Shown: positions 42,083 through 50,656 of the stretch, piece after piece
How the letters are laid out: each line of letters starts with the position of its first letter
Numbering within the stretch: the stretch's first letter is position 1
Assembly (NCBI RefSeq): GCF_006715175.1
Contig: NZ_VFMQ01000001.1
Location: 868,001 to 932,000 of the forward strand
DNA from: Curtobacterium citreum
GTDB lineage: Bacteria > Actinomycetota > Actinomycetes > Actinomycetales > Microbacteriaceae
Direction: 5' to 3'
DNA: 64,000 bases
Made by a program: the position numbers and the translations under genes
Notes under the pieces: model-generated
Databases searched by the model: none
The model's input: only the letters and a program-made list of their open reading frames with translations
What the model was told of the DNA's origin: nothing

Positions 42083-42841
42083 ATGAGCGACACCACCGCC
42101 GGACGGTTCGCCGGCAAGACCATCATCGTCACGGGAGCGGGGTCCGGCATCGGACGCGCCACGGCGACGCGCATCGCGAACGAGGGCGGACGCGTCGTCG
42201 CGACCGACGTCGTGTCCGAGCGACTGGACGCGCTCCGGGACGACCTCCCGGGGCTCGCCGTCGAGACCGTCGTCGGCGACGTCACCGATCCGGCGACGAT
42301 CGACGCCCTGCTCACCGCCGCGGGCCAGCGCATCGACGGGCTCGCGAACGTCGCCGGGATCATGGACGCGTTCCTGCCGCCGGACGAGGTCGACGACGCC
42401 ACCTGGGACCGCGTGTTCAGTGTCAACGTCACCGGTCCGATGCGGCTGACCCGGGCCGTCCTGCCGGCGATGATCGGCGCCGGTCGCGGTGCGGTCGTGA
42501 ACGTCGCGTCCGAGGCGGCGCTCCGGGCCTCCGCTGCCGGGGCCGCCTACACGGCATCCAAGCATGCGATCGCCGGCTTCACGAAGAGCGTGGCGTTCTT
42601 CCACGGTCCGCAGGGCATCCGCGCGAACGCGGTCGCCCCCGGGGCGGTCGCGACGAACATCGAGGCGCCGATGCGGAGCGAGTACGCGGCCGGTCGGGTC
42701 GGACCGATCATGCAGGTGGCCATCCCGCCCGTCGCGCAGCCCGAGCAGCTCGCGGCGGCCATCACCTGGCTGCTGAGCGACGACTCAGCGAACGTCAACG
42801 GCGTCGTGCTGCCGTCTGACGGTGGGTGGTCGGTCGTCTGA
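42083..42841 (+). CDS. SDR oxidoreductase
   Basis: A 252-residue classical SDR: IIVTGAGSGIGRATATRIA at about residue 15, the acidic DVVSERL after strand 2 pointing to NAD, NVAGIMD near 88, catalytic Ser in VNVASEAALRAS near 141 and YTASKHA near 155. The C-terminus has NVNGVVLPSDGGWS. A GAGGAGAC site precedes the ATG. Probably controlled by the divergent TetR. Substrate unknown. Confidence 0.88.
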   Translation: MSDTTAGRFAGKTIIVTGAGSGIGRATATRIANEGGRVVATDVVSERLDALRDDLPGLAVETVVGDVTDPATIDALLTAAGQRIDGLANVAGIMDAFLPPDEVDDATWDRVFSVNVTGPMRLTRAVLPAMIGAGRGAVVNVASEAALRASAAGAAYTASKHAIAGFTKSVAFFHGPQGIRANAVAPGAVATNIEAPMRSEYAAGRVGPIMQVAIPPVAQPEQLAAAITWLLSDDSANVNGVVLPSDGGWSVV

Positions 42842-43020
42842 CCCGGTGCGCCGAGCGGGGACCCCCGGTGTCGACGACGACGACGTTGGCGTCGCCGACA
42901 CGGGTTCCCGCCGACCGGGGTCGGCGGGACCGAGCATAGGGCGGTCCCGCCCGCACCGACGGCTGCGTTACGGCAACCCGCACGCTGCTCGCGTAGCCCC
43001 GCCGAGACGCCCGCCTGCCT

Positions 43021-43111
43021 CGAGACGCCCCGGTCCCGTCGAGACGCCCCGGTCCCGTCGAGACGCCCCGGTCCCGTCGAGACGCCCCGGCCCCGTCGAG
43101 ACGGCCCCGGG
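43021..43111. repeat. Tandem repeat, 19-bp unit CGAGACGCCCCGGTCCCGT
   Basis: Three identical copies (43021-43077), a fourth with one change (43078-43096) and a partial fifth follow one another without spacers. Inverted relatives (GGCGTCTCG) come just after at 43118 and 43137. The same GAGACGCCC core recurs at 48.6-48.7 kb. Confidence 0.9.
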
Positions 43112-43145
43112 GACGAAGGCGTCTCGGCCACACGGGGGCGTCTCG

Positions 43146-43199
43146 CCGAGCCAGCGGCACCGGCCGAGCCAGCGGCAGCGGCCGAGCCAGCGGGACCGG
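43146..43199. repeat. Tandem repeat, 18-bp unit CCGAGCCAGCGGCACCGG
   Basis: Three adjacent copies at 43146, 43164 and 43182, differing by one to two bases. It directly follows the 19-bp repeat array. Confidence 0.85.
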
Positions 43200-43218
43200 G
43201 ACCGGGTCCGATCGCGCC

Positions 43219-43809
43219 CTACGCCGAAGCCAGCGCGCCCATCTCCGCCACGACGACCCGGAGCCGCGCGTCGAGCTCATCACTGTCGCCCACGGTGTCC
43301 CGGTGTGCGACCTCGGACAGCGCGGACATCACCAGCCCGACCGCAGTCCGCGCGGTCTGCTCGTCGGTCCGGACACCGACGGTGGCGAGGAGCGACTGCC
43401 GCGACTCGGCCATCCACCGCATCACCATCGAGGCCATCTCGGGCCGGAGCACGAGCAGCTCCTTCATGCGCCGACGGTCGGGCGACAGCGGGACGGTCGA
43501 GGCGATGAGCGTGCAGAGGTCGTCGACCAGCCGCCCGTCGGCCTCGGCGAAGCGCGAGGCAGCCCACGCGGGGACCTCCACGGTGTCGAGACCGAGCGCG
43601 GCGTGCGCCTTCGACGTGAAGTAGTTGAAGAAGGTCCGCGGGGAGACGTCGGCGTCGGCGCAGATCTGCTCGATGGTGACGCCGTCGAGACCGTGCTCGG
43701 ACACGAGCGTGAGCGCGGCGTCGTGGAGCGCCTGCCGGGTCTGCTGCTTCTTCCGCTCGCGCAACGTGCACGGCGTGGTGGCCGGGTCCGGTGCTGCTGT
43801 GGTGGTCAC
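43219..43809 (-). CDS. TetR-family regulator (upstream of drug exporter)
   Basis: A 196-residue TetR regulator. HTH at about residues 20-68: RQALHDAALTLVSEHGLDG, VTIEQICADADVSPRTFFNYFTSKAHAAL. The C-terminal domain has PLSPDRRRMKELLVLRPEMASMV, common in actinobacterial efflux regulators. GTG 43809 has CAGGAG 6 bases upstream. The MFS exporter lies 77 bases upstream on the same strand, so both may be co-transcribed and the regulator would control exporter expression. Confidence 0.87.
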   Translation of the reverse strand: MTTTAAPDPATTPCTLRERKKQQTRQALHDAALTLVSEHGLDGVTIEQICADADVSPRTFFNYFTSKAHAALGLDTVEVPAWAASRFAEADGRLVDDLCTLIASTVPLSPDRRRMKELLVLRPEMASMVMRWMAESRQSLLATVGVRTDEQTARTAVGLVMSALSEVAHRDTVGDSDELDARLRVVVAEMGALASA

Positions 43810-43886
43810 GTGCACTCCTGGGTGGAGGGTGGGTGGGGCGGGAGCGGCCGGTCCCGGTGCGCGGTGCACCCGGACCGGCCGCGTGG

Positions 43887-46073
43887 TCACCGACGCTGGG
43901 TCGGCGTGGAGCCGGTCATCGGCCCGGTGAAGGAACCGGCCTCGGCGGCGGCGAGACCGGCCTGCACCTCCAGCTCGTCAGCGCCGTCGCCGGCACCGTT
44001 CGCCTGGTCGTGCTGCTCCTGCAGCGCCGAACGCTGGCGGAGCGGCGGCACCCGGAAGAACCAGGTGAGGACGAACGCGAGCAGGATCACCCCGAGTCCG
44101 ACCCAGTAGATCGTCACGGACGAGGCGTTGAACCCCGCCATGAACGGCCGGGTCAGCCGGCTGTCGGCACCGGTCAGGAACGAGGTGTCGTTCGTGCTCG
44201 TGGCGTTCGATTCGGTGCCGCTGCCGTCCTGGATCTCCTCCGCCAGCTTCGGCGTCAGCTCGTCGACCCAGTACGACCGCTGCGAGGCGTCCGACCAGTC
44301 GACGGTCACCGTGCCGTCCTGCACGCTCGCGTGGGCCTTCGTCGCCACGGCGTCGAGCGCGGCGGCCTCGGCAGCGGGCGTGGCGTCGGCGACCTGCTGG
44401 TCGATGACGGTCTGGGCGGCGGCCTCGGGCAGTGCCCCGGCGTCGACCTGGGCCTGGACGGCGGCGCTGACCTTCGACACGACCTGCGCGTCGGCGGCCT
44501 GCTTCGCCTGCGCGGTCGCGTCGTCGAGCTGTGACTGCACGGTCTTCGTGAGCGGCGCGGTGATCGGGGCCCAGATCTTGTCGATCGCGCCCTGGTTCTC
44601 GGCCTTGCCCGCCACGGTCGGGTCGAGTGCGGCGGAGAGCGCCGGCTGCAGGTCGGCCTGGTTCGCGGTCGCGGTGAGGATGTTCGACGGCATGACCGAG
44701 AACAGGATCGACAGGAGCACGGCGGTGCCGAGCGTGCCGCCGATCTGCCGGAAGAAGGTCGCCGACGAGGTCGCGACGCCCATGTCCCGGGCCTCGACCG
44801 AGCCCTGGGACGCCAGGGTCAGCGACTGCATGACCGAGCCGAGCCCGAGGCCGATGAGGAACATGCCGATCATCAGGAACCAGAGCGGCTTGTCGATCGT
44901 CATGAAGGTCAGGACGACGTAGCCGGCGGAGACCAGGAACGTGCCGATGACCGGGAAGATCCGGTAGCGACCGACGCGGGCGACGATCTGGCCGGAGGTG
45001 ATCGACGCGATCATGAGCCCGCCGACCAGGGGCAGCGTCGCGAAGCCGGACTCGGTCGGGGTGAGGCCGACGACGATCTGCAGGTAGAGCGGGATGGTCA
45101 GCATGGCACCGAACATCGCGAAGCCGACCAGGAACCCGATGACCGTGGCCATCGAGAAGGTGCCGGACCGGAAGAGCTTGAGCGGGATGATCGCCGCGTC
45201 GCCCATCTTCGCCTCGACGAGCAGCAGCGCGACGAGACCGAGCGCGCCGATGACGTAGCTCGCGATCGCGGCGGGGGAGCCCCAGCCCCAGGTGCGGCCC
45301 TGCTCGGCGACGAGCAGCAGCGGCACGAGCGTGACGATCACCGCCGTGGCGCCCCACCAGTCGACCTTCGGCTTGTCGCCCTTGCCGTGCACCTTCGGCA
45401 GGTGCAGGAAGACGATCACCATGATGAGCGCGGCGACACCGATCGGGACGTTGATGAGGAGCACCCAGCGCCAGCCGGTGATCCACAGGATCTCGGAGGA
45501 GCCGGCGAGCAGGCCGCCGATGAGCGGGCCGATGACCGACGAGATGCCGAACACGGCCAGGAAGTAGCCCTGGTACTTGGCGCGCTCGCGCGGGGCGAGG
45601 ATGTCGCCCATGATCGCGAGCGGCAGCGACATCAGGGCGCCGGCGCCGATGCCCTGCACCGCGCGGAACGCGGCGAGCATGAGCATCGAGGTGGACATCG
45701 ACGAGAGCACGGCGCCGAGGATGAACACCACGATGCCGAAGATGTAGAGGGGTCGGCGGCCGAAGATGTCGGAGAGCTTGCCGTAGATCGGCGTCGCGAT
45801 GGTCGACGTGATCAGGTACGCGGTCGTGACCCACGCCTGCTGGTCGAGCCCGTGCAGGTCGTCGCCGATGGTGCGGATGGCCGTGCCGAACACCGTCTGG
45901 CCGAGGGACGACAGGAACATGCCCGCCATCAGGCCGTAGATCACGAGGAGGATCTGGCGGTGCGTCATGAGCGGCTGCTGGCCGGGCGTGCCGGGCGCGG
46001 GCGCGGCGGTCGCCGCGGGCGCCTCGGCCGCGTGGCGGCCGTGCTGCACCGGGACGGGTGCGGTGGCGGTCAT
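43887..46073 (-). CDS. MFS multidrug exporter, DHA2 family, long extracytoplasmic loop
   Basis: A 728-residue 14-TM exporter, longer than the usual ~500. Motif A is YGKLSDIFGRRPLYIFG at about residue 98, motif C-like GISSVIGPLIGGLLAG near 175, and a RQIGGTLGTAVLLSILF segment near 470. Between the last two spans sits a ~170-residue hydrophilic Ala/Gln/Asp-rich region (about 505-675) with predicted coiled-coil content (QSQLDDATAQAKQAADAQV), expected outside the cell. ATG 46073 has AGGAG 4 bases upstream. Divergent from a MarR gene that probably regulates it. Confidence 0.88.
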   Translation of the reverse strand: MTATAPVPVQHGRHAAEAPAATAAPAPGTPGQQPLMTHRQILLVIYGLMAGMFLSSLGQTVFGTAIRTIGDDLHGLDQQAWVTTAYLITSTIATPIYGKLSDIFGRRPLYIFGIVVFILGAVLSSMSTSMLMLAAFRAVQGIGAGALMSLPLAIMGDILAPRERAKYQGYFLAVFGISSVIGPLIGGLLAGSSEILWITGWRWVLLINVPIGVAALIMVIVFLHLPKVHGKGDKPKVDWWGATAVIVTLVPLLLVAEQGRTWGWGSPAAIASYVIGALGLVALLLVEAKMGDAAIIPLKLFRSGTFSMATVIGFLVGFAMFGAMLTIPLYLQIVVGLTPTESGFATLPLVGGLMIASITSGQIVARVGRYRIFPVIGTFLVSAGYVVLTFMTIDKPLWFLMIGMFLIGLGLGSVMQSLTLASQGSVEARDMGVATSSATFFRQIGGTLGTAVLLSILFSVMPSNILTATANQADLQPALSAALDPTVAGKAENQGAIDKIWAPITAPLTKTVQSQLDDATAQAKQAADAQVVSKVSAAVQAQVDAGALPEAAAQTVIDQQVADATPAAEAAALDAVATKAHASVQDGTVTVDWSDASQRSYWVDELTPKLAEEIQDGSGTESNATSTNDTSFLTGADSRLTRPFMAGFNASSVTIYWVGLGVILLAFVLTWFFRVPPLRQRSALQEQHDQANGAGDGADELEVQAGLAAAEAGSFTGPMTGSTPTQRR

Positions 46074-46126
46074 CGAACTCCTTTTTCTGGCTGTGTAACT
46101 TTGCAGACCGCGCAACGATACATCCA

Positions 46127-46143
46127 TTGCTTCCAGCAAGCAA
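46127..46143. promoter_or_regulatory. Candidate MarR operator TTGCTT-N5-AAGCAA
   Basis: A 6-bp inverted repeat with 5-base spacer in the divergent MFS/marR gap, in an AT-richer stretch that also contains TGTAACTTTGCA. Fits a MarR-type site. Confidence 0.55.
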
Positions 46144-46171
46144 CTAATTTGGGCGCCGGTACCCTGGCCGC

Positions 46172-46648
46172 GTGACCGAGGACCGCGCCGCCGCCGAGCG
46201 GCTCCTGCACGCGCAGCTCGACCGGCTCTGGGTCCGCCAGGCGCTCCGCTCGTCGCTCATCGAGTCGCGCGGCGGGCTCGACCCGACGGCGCGCGTGATC
46301 CTGCGGGCTGTCGACCACTTCGGTGCCGTCCGTTCGATGGCGATCGCCGACGCGACCGGGCTGTCCCGGCCGGTCGTCAGCCGTCGGGTCGCGTCGCTGG
46401 TCGAGGCCGGGTACCTCGACACCTCGCCCGACCCCGCGGACGGACGCGCGAGCCTGGTCGCGGTCGCCGACGCCGGTCGCCGGCTGCTCGACCGGCTCGA
46501 CGTCGCCGGCGCCGAGGCCGTCGACGAGCTCACGCAGGCCTTCGCGACCGACGAGCTGCGCACGCTGGCCGGACTGCTGGCCCGCCTCAACGACCGTGCG
46601 GACACCGTCCTCGGCATCGGCGCGCCGGACCGCGACGACGCGGCCTGA
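46172..46648 (+). CDS. MarR-family regulator
   Basis: A 158-residue MarR regulator. The wHTH at about residues 40-105 has ILRAVDHFGAVRSMAIADATGLSRPVVSRRVASLVEAGYL, followed by the wing with DPADGRASLVAV (D-x-R motif). N- and C-terminal helices form the dimer interface. GTG start at 46172. It is divergent from the multidrug exporter with a palindromic site in between, so it is a good candidate for an efflux repressor. A long palindrome lies after its stop. Confidence 0.87.
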   Translation: MTEDRAAAERLLHAQLDRLWVRQALRSSLIESRGGLDPTARVILRAVDHFGAVRSMAIADATGLSRPVVSRRVASLVEAGYLDTSPDPADGRASLVAVADAGRRLLDRLDVAGAEAVDELTQAFATDELRTLAGLLARLNDRADTVLGIGAPDRDDAA

Positions 46649-46682
46649 CCACGCGGCCCGCGTCGCGGACGAGACCGGGGAC

Positions 46683-46725
46683 GGACCGGAGGCTCGTGGC
46701 GGGGCCCGCCACGAGCCTCCAGTCC
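46683..46725. repeat. Intergenic palindrome (family member 2)
   Basis: A 21-bp arm (GGACCGGAGGCTCGTGGCGGG) pairs with its complement with a single mismatch around a 1-base centre. It lies 35 bases after the marR stop and before the helicase gene. Related in sequence (GGAGGC.CGTGGCGG) to the other family members. Confidence 0.8.
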
Positions 46726-46783
46726 GGTGCTCCGTCACCACGCGCGGTCGCCGCGCAGGTCGCAGCCGGGGTACCGTTTCCGC

Positions 46784-48607
46784 ATGAGCACGGACACCGC
46801 CACCACCACCGAGACCACCGACGAGGGGCCCGTGGTGACCTTCGCCGACCTCGGCCTGAGCGACCCGGTGCTCAAGGCCGTCAAGGAGATCGGCTACGAG
46901 ACCCCCTCCGCGATCCAGGAGGCGACCATCCCGACGCTGCTCGAGGGGCGCGACGTCGTCGGCCTCGCGCAGACCGGGACCGGCAAGACGGCGGCGTTCG
47001 CGCTGCCGATCCTGTCCCGCATGGAGTCGGGCGCGAAGGTGCCGCAGGCCCTGGTGCTGTCGCCCACCCGCGAGCTCGCGCTCCAGGTCTGCGAGGCGTT
47101 CGAGCAGTTCGCCTCCCACATGAAGCACGTGCACGTGCTGCCGGTCTACGGCGGCCAGGCGTACGGCGTGCAGCTGTCCGCCCTGCGCCGCGGCGTCGAC
47201 GTCGTCGTCGGCACGCCCGGTCGCATCATGGACCACATCGCGAAGGGCACGCTCGACCTGTCCGAGCTGAAGTACCTCGTGCTCGACGAGGCCGACGAGA
47301 TGCTCAAGATGGGCTTCGCCGAGGACGTCGAGACGATCCTCGCCGAGACCCCGGACGACAAGCAGGTCGCGCTGTTCTCGGCGACCATGCCCGCGCAGAT
47401 CCGCCGCATCTCGCAGCAGTACCTGACGGACCCGGCCGAGATCACCGTCAAGACGAAGACCAAGACCGCGGCGAACATCACGCAGCGGTACCTGATGGTG
47501 TCGTACCCGCAGAAGGTCGACGCGCTCACCCGCATCCTCGAGGTCGAGGACTTCGAGGGCATGATCATCTTCGTCCGCACCAAGAGCGAGACCGAGACCC
47601 TCGCCGAGAAGCTCCGCGCCCGCGGGTACGCCGCCGCCGCGATCAGCGGTGACGTCGCCCAGGCGCAGCGCGAGCGGACGGTCAACCAGCTGAAGTCCGG
47701 CAAGCTCGACATCCTCGTCGCGACCGACGTCGCCGCCCGCGGTCTCGACGTCGACCGCATCACGCACGTCGTGAACTTCGACATCCCCGTCGACATCGAG
47801 TCCTACGTGCACCGCATCGGCCGCACCGGTCGCGCCGGACGCAAGGGCGACTCGATCAGCTTCGTCACGCCGCGCGAGCGCCGCCTGCTCTCGGCGATCG
47901 AACGCCACACCAAGCAACCGCTCACGCAGATGCAGCTCCCGACGATCGACGACGTCAACGAGACCCGCCTGACCCGCTTCGACGACGCGATCACCGCGGC
48001 GCTCGAGCAGCAGGACCGGATCACGGCGTTCCGCGACGTCATCGCCCACTACGTGCGGAACCACGACGTGCCGGCCGACGACGTCGCCGCCGCGCTCGCG
48101 GTGGTCGCGCAGGGGGAGTCGCCGCTGCTGCTCGACCCCGCCGACGACCAGCTGCGGAACCAGGTCGACCGCGACGGTGCCCGCGCCGCCCGGCCCGACC
48201 GGGACCGCGAGGACCGTGGTCCGCGTCGCTCGCAGCCGATGACCGCCTACCGCATCGAGGTCGGGCGTCGCCACCGCGTCGAGCCCCGGCAGATCGTCGG
48301 CGCGCTCGCGAACGAGGGCGGCCTGCGCCGTGACGACTTCGGCGCGATCCAGATCCGGCCGGACTTCTCCATCGTGGAGCTGCCGCGGGACATGGACGCC
48401 GGCGTGCTCGACCGGCTGTCGGACACCCGGATCAGCGGGAAGCTCATCGAGATCAAGCCGGACCGCCGGGGTGGTGGCGTGCGGCGTGACCGGGACCGGG
48501 ACGACCGTGGGCCGCGTGGCGGGGGCCGGGATCGCGACCGCGACCGCGACGACCGCGGGTTCCGTGGTGGCGACCGGGAGCGCGCGCCGCGCAAGCCCCG
48601 GTACTGA
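46784..48607 (+). CDS. deaD: DEAD-box ATP-dependent RNA helicase
   Basis: A 607-residue DEAD-box helicase of the DeaD/CsdA type, which unwinds RNA in ribosome assembly and cold adaptation. Motifs: Q-motif (SDPVLKAVKEIGYETPSAIQ) near residue 28, I AQTGTGKT near 65, Ia PTRELALQ, II VLDEADEML near 167, III SAT near 200, IV-V IIFVRTKSETE and ATDVAARGLDVD, VI HRIGRTGRAGR near 345. A DbpA-like RNA-binding domain (YRIEVGRRHRVEPRQIVGAL, about 487-560) and an Arg/Asp/Gly-rich tail complete the protein. ATG 46784 lies at the family start. Confidence 0.95.
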   Translation: MSTDTATTTETTDEGPVVTFADLGLSDPVLKAVKEIGYETPSAIQEATIPTLLEGRDVVGLAQTGTGKTAAFALPILSRMESGAKVPQALVLSPTRELALQVCEAFEQFASHMKHVHVLPVYGGQAYGVQLSALRRGVDVVVGTPGRIMDHIAKGTLDLSELKYLVLDEADEMLKMGFAEDVETILAETPDDKQVALFSATMPAQIRRISQQYLTDPAEITVKTKTKTAANITQRYLMVSYPQKVDALTRILEVEDFEGMIIFVRTKSETETLAEKLRARGYAAAAISGDVAQAQRERTVNQLKSGKLDILVATDVAARGLDVDRITHVVNFDIPVDIESYVHRIGRTGRAGRKGDSISFVTPRERRLLSAIERHTKQPLTQMQLPTIDDVNETRLTRFDDAITAALEQQDRITAFRDVIAHYVRNHDVPADDVAAALAVVAQGESPLLLDPADDQLRNQVDRDGARAARPDRDREDRGPRRSQPMTAYRIEVGRRHRVEPRQIVGALANEGGLRRDDFGAIQIRPDFSIVELPRDMDAGVLDRLSDTRISGKLIEIKPDRRGGGVRRDRDRDDRGPRGGGRDRDRDRDDRGFRGGDRERAPRKPRY

Positions 48608-48610
48608 GAC

Positions 48611-48740
48611 GCGAGGTCGCCGGCTCGGCGCCGTTGCCGAGACGCCCTGCCGTTGCCGAGACGCCCCCGGATCCGGGGCGTCTCGCTCGTTCGGGGGCGT
48701 CTCGGTGCGTTCGGGGGCGTCTCGGTGCGTTCGGGGGCGC
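48611..48740. repeat. GAGACGCCC / GGGCGTCTC repeat-rich intergenic DNA
   Basis: GAGACGCCC occurs twice (near 48640 and 48659) and its complement several times. From 48691 a 20-bp unit TCGGGGGCGTCTCGGTGCGT is repeated twice and a half in tandem. The core is shared with the array at 43021. It lies between convergent genes; a terminator role is possible. Confidence 0.8.
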
Positions 48741-48746
48741 CGTTCG

Positions 48747-49679
48747 CTACGCCGTCACGAGTCCCGACAGGGTCCGGCGGCACACCTCGTCCCACGGCGT
48801 CGGCTCGATGCCGAAGTGCGCCCGCGCCTGCCGGTCGTCGAGCACGTACGGCGCGGTCCACTGGTACCCGAGCTGTGCGAGCTCGCGCATCAGGGGCGTG
48901 ACCAGGCCGATGGCCCGGACCAGTCCCATCGGCAGCCCGCGCACGCGGACCGGCGGACGACCAGCGGCGTGGAGCACGTCGGTGAGCGCCTGCTCCTGGG
49001 TCCGGGGTGGGTTCGACGGGACGTTCCAGGTGCGCCCGTGCGACGAGGGGTCGCCGACCGCCGCGACGAGCGTCCGCGCGACGTCCTGCACGTCCGTGTA
49101 GGTGTGCGGCCGGTCGGTCCGGCCGATCACCGTCACGGCCTTCCCCTGCAGGGCGGCGGGCAACACCCGCGTCACGTGCCCGTTCTGGCCGATGCCGGGC
49201 CCGACGTAGTCCGAACCGCGGACCTCGACGGCCCGCAGGCGTCCGGCCTCGTGCGCGGCCCGGGCGTCCGCCCACATCCGTGCCCGCAGCACGCCCTTGT
49301 GGTCCGTCGCCGCGTCGGGCAGGTCCTCACGCATCGGTCCGTCGACGGGTCCGTACGGGTACAGGTTGCCGGTGATGCCGTACACGGCCCCGGTGCGCTC
49401 GGCGGTGGTCAGCAGGGCGTCCGCGAGCGGCGGCCACACCCGCTCCCACTGTGTGTAGTCGCCGGGGTTGGCGCAGTTGTAGAGCGCAGCGGCGCCCTCG
49501 GTGACGCGGGTCAGTGCACGGGCGTCGGACGCGTCGAGCGCCTCGTGCCGGACTCCGGGCAGGCCGGTGGCGCGGCCGGACCGCGTGACGACGACCACCT
49601 CCTCCCCGCGGTCGGCGAGGTGGGCGGCGACGTGCCGCCCGACGGGACCGGCGCCGACGACGACGTGGTGACGGGACAT
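48747..49679 (-). CDS. NAD-dependent epimerase/dehydratase family protein
   Basis: A 310-residue extended-SDR-like (atypical) protein. The Rossmann motif VVVGAGPVGRHVAAHLADRG at the N-terminus, LYNCANPGDYTQW near residue 70, YGITGNLYPYGPVDGPM near 104 and PHTYTDVQDVARTLVAAV near 200 follow nucleoside-diphosphate-sugar epimerase-like proteins, but the classical YxxxK is not evident. AGGAGG precedes ATG 49679. It is divergent from a TetR gene with two strong palindromes between, so it is presumably TetR-controlled. Probably an NAD(P)-dependent reductase or sugar-nucleotide enzyme. Confidence 0.83.
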   Translation of the reverse strand: MSRHHVVVGAGPVGRHVAAHLADRGEEVVVVTRSGRATGLPGVRHEALDASDARALTRVTEGAAALYNCANPGDYTQWERVWPPLADALLTTAERTGAVYGITGNLYPYGPVDGPMREDLPDAATDHKGVLRARMWADARAAHEAGRLRAVEVRGSDYVGPGIGQNGHVTRVLPAALQGKAVTVIGRTDRPHTYTDVQDVARTLVAAVGDPSSHGRTWNVPSNPPRTQEQALTDVLHAAGRPPVRVRGLPMGLVRAIGLVTPLMRELAQLGYQWTAPYVLDDRQARAHFGIEPTPWDEVCRRTLSGLVTA

Positions 49680-49701
49680 GGTGGCCTCCTGGATCGATTC
49701 G

Positions 49702-49765
49702 GAGAGCGGTGCTCTCGAAAGCAGTGTGGCGCGCATCGGCTCCGTTAGCAAGAGCAGTGCTCTTG
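49702..49765. promoter_or_regulatory. Paired TetR operators GAGAGC-N3-GCTCTC type
   Basis: GAGAGC-GGT-GCTCTC at 49702-49716 and the perfect 17-bp palindrome with arm CAAGAGCA at 49749-49765 share one consensus; a half-site GCACTGCTCTCG follows at about 49773. They lie between the divergent epimerase and tetR starts. Confidence 0.8.
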
Positions 49766-49801
49766 TTTGTGTGCACTGCTCTCGCATGGCATCCTGACGA
49801 G

Positions 49802-50536
49802 ATGTCCGACAAGGCCCCGACCGCCCGCGCCCTGGCGCGCGAGACCGTCCGCGCGCGGATCCTCGCTGCAGCTCGGGCGCGCCTGACCGAGGAGGGTCCC
49901 GCGCAGCTCAGCCTGCGTGCCGTCGCGCGGGACGTCGGACTCGTGTCCTCCGCCGTCTACCGGTACTTCCCGAGCCGGGACGACCTGCTCACGGCGCTGC
50001 TCGTCGCGGACTACGACGAGCTCGGCGCCGCTGTCGAGTCCGCCGAGGCGCCGGTCGACCGGGCCGACCACCTCGGCCGCTGGACGGCGGCGTGCCGGGC
50101 GATCCGCACGTGGGCGACCTCCCACCCCGGCGACTTCGCACTGCTCTACGGCTCACCCGTGCCCGGCTACGTCGCACCGCAGGACACGATCGAGCCGGCC
50201 TCGCGGGCGACGCACGTGCTCGTCCGGATCGTCACCGAGGTCTGGGACGACCCGGACGAGGGTCCGTCGCGGACCGGGACCGGCCCCGCGGTGGGTGACC
50301 CGGCGCGGACGGCCACCGCGATCGCCGACGCCGTCGCCTACACGCGACAGCGGGGCTTCCACACCGACCCGCACCCCGAAGCCGTGCTCCGCCTGCTCAT
50401 GGCGTGGACCACGGTGTTCGGGGTCCTGTCCTTCGAGCTGTTCGGTCACGCCGTCGGATCGGTGTCCGATCCTGATGCCTACTTCGACGAGGTCGTCGTC
50501 CACCTCGCGTACGACCTGGGGCTCGCGGGCCGCTGA
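49802..50536 (+). CDS. TetR-family regulator (epimerase-linked)
   Basis: A 244-residue TetR regulator. HTH at about residues 15-65 (VRARILAAARARLTEEGPAQLSLRAVARDVG, LVSSAVYRYFPSRDDLL). The C-terminal part matches the TetR_C_13/WHG-like class: TWATSHPGDFALLYGSPVPGYVAP, with FELFGHAVG near 225. ATG 49802 is used because an upstream extension would cover the operator. It probably represses the divergent epimerase and itself. Confidence 0.87.
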   Translation: MSDKAPTARALARETVRARILAAARARLTEEGPAQLSLRAVARDVGLVSSAVYRYFPSRDDLLTALLVADYDELGAAVESAEAPVDRADHLGRWTAACRAIRTWATSHPGDFALLYGSPVPGYVAPQDTIEPASRATHVLVRIVTEVWDDPDEGPSRTGTGPAVGDPARTATAIADAVAYTRQRGFHTDPHPEAVLRLLMAWTTVFGVLSFELFGHAVGSVSDPDAYFDEVVVHLAYDLGLAGR

Positions 50537-50656
50537 GCGTGGTCGGGCGGCGCTTCATCGGGGCGTCGGGCTGACAGGTCCTCGTGTCCTGCGGTAGACA
50601 GGCTGGTACGCAGCGCACTCACCAGCGCTGTCCGGCAGCAGCAGGGAAGGATGCCG

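Larger units (their letters stand above)
42842..43218. other. Repeat-rich intergenic stretch
   Basis: About 375 bases between convergent SDR and tetR genes without coding content. It holds two adjacent tandem-repeat arrays (43021-43110 and 43146-43199, listed separately). Confidence 0.7.

Noticed and set aside
43021..43199. Repeats considered as a CRISPR array
   Set aside because: Units are directly adjacent without spacers, too short, and no cas genes are nearby.
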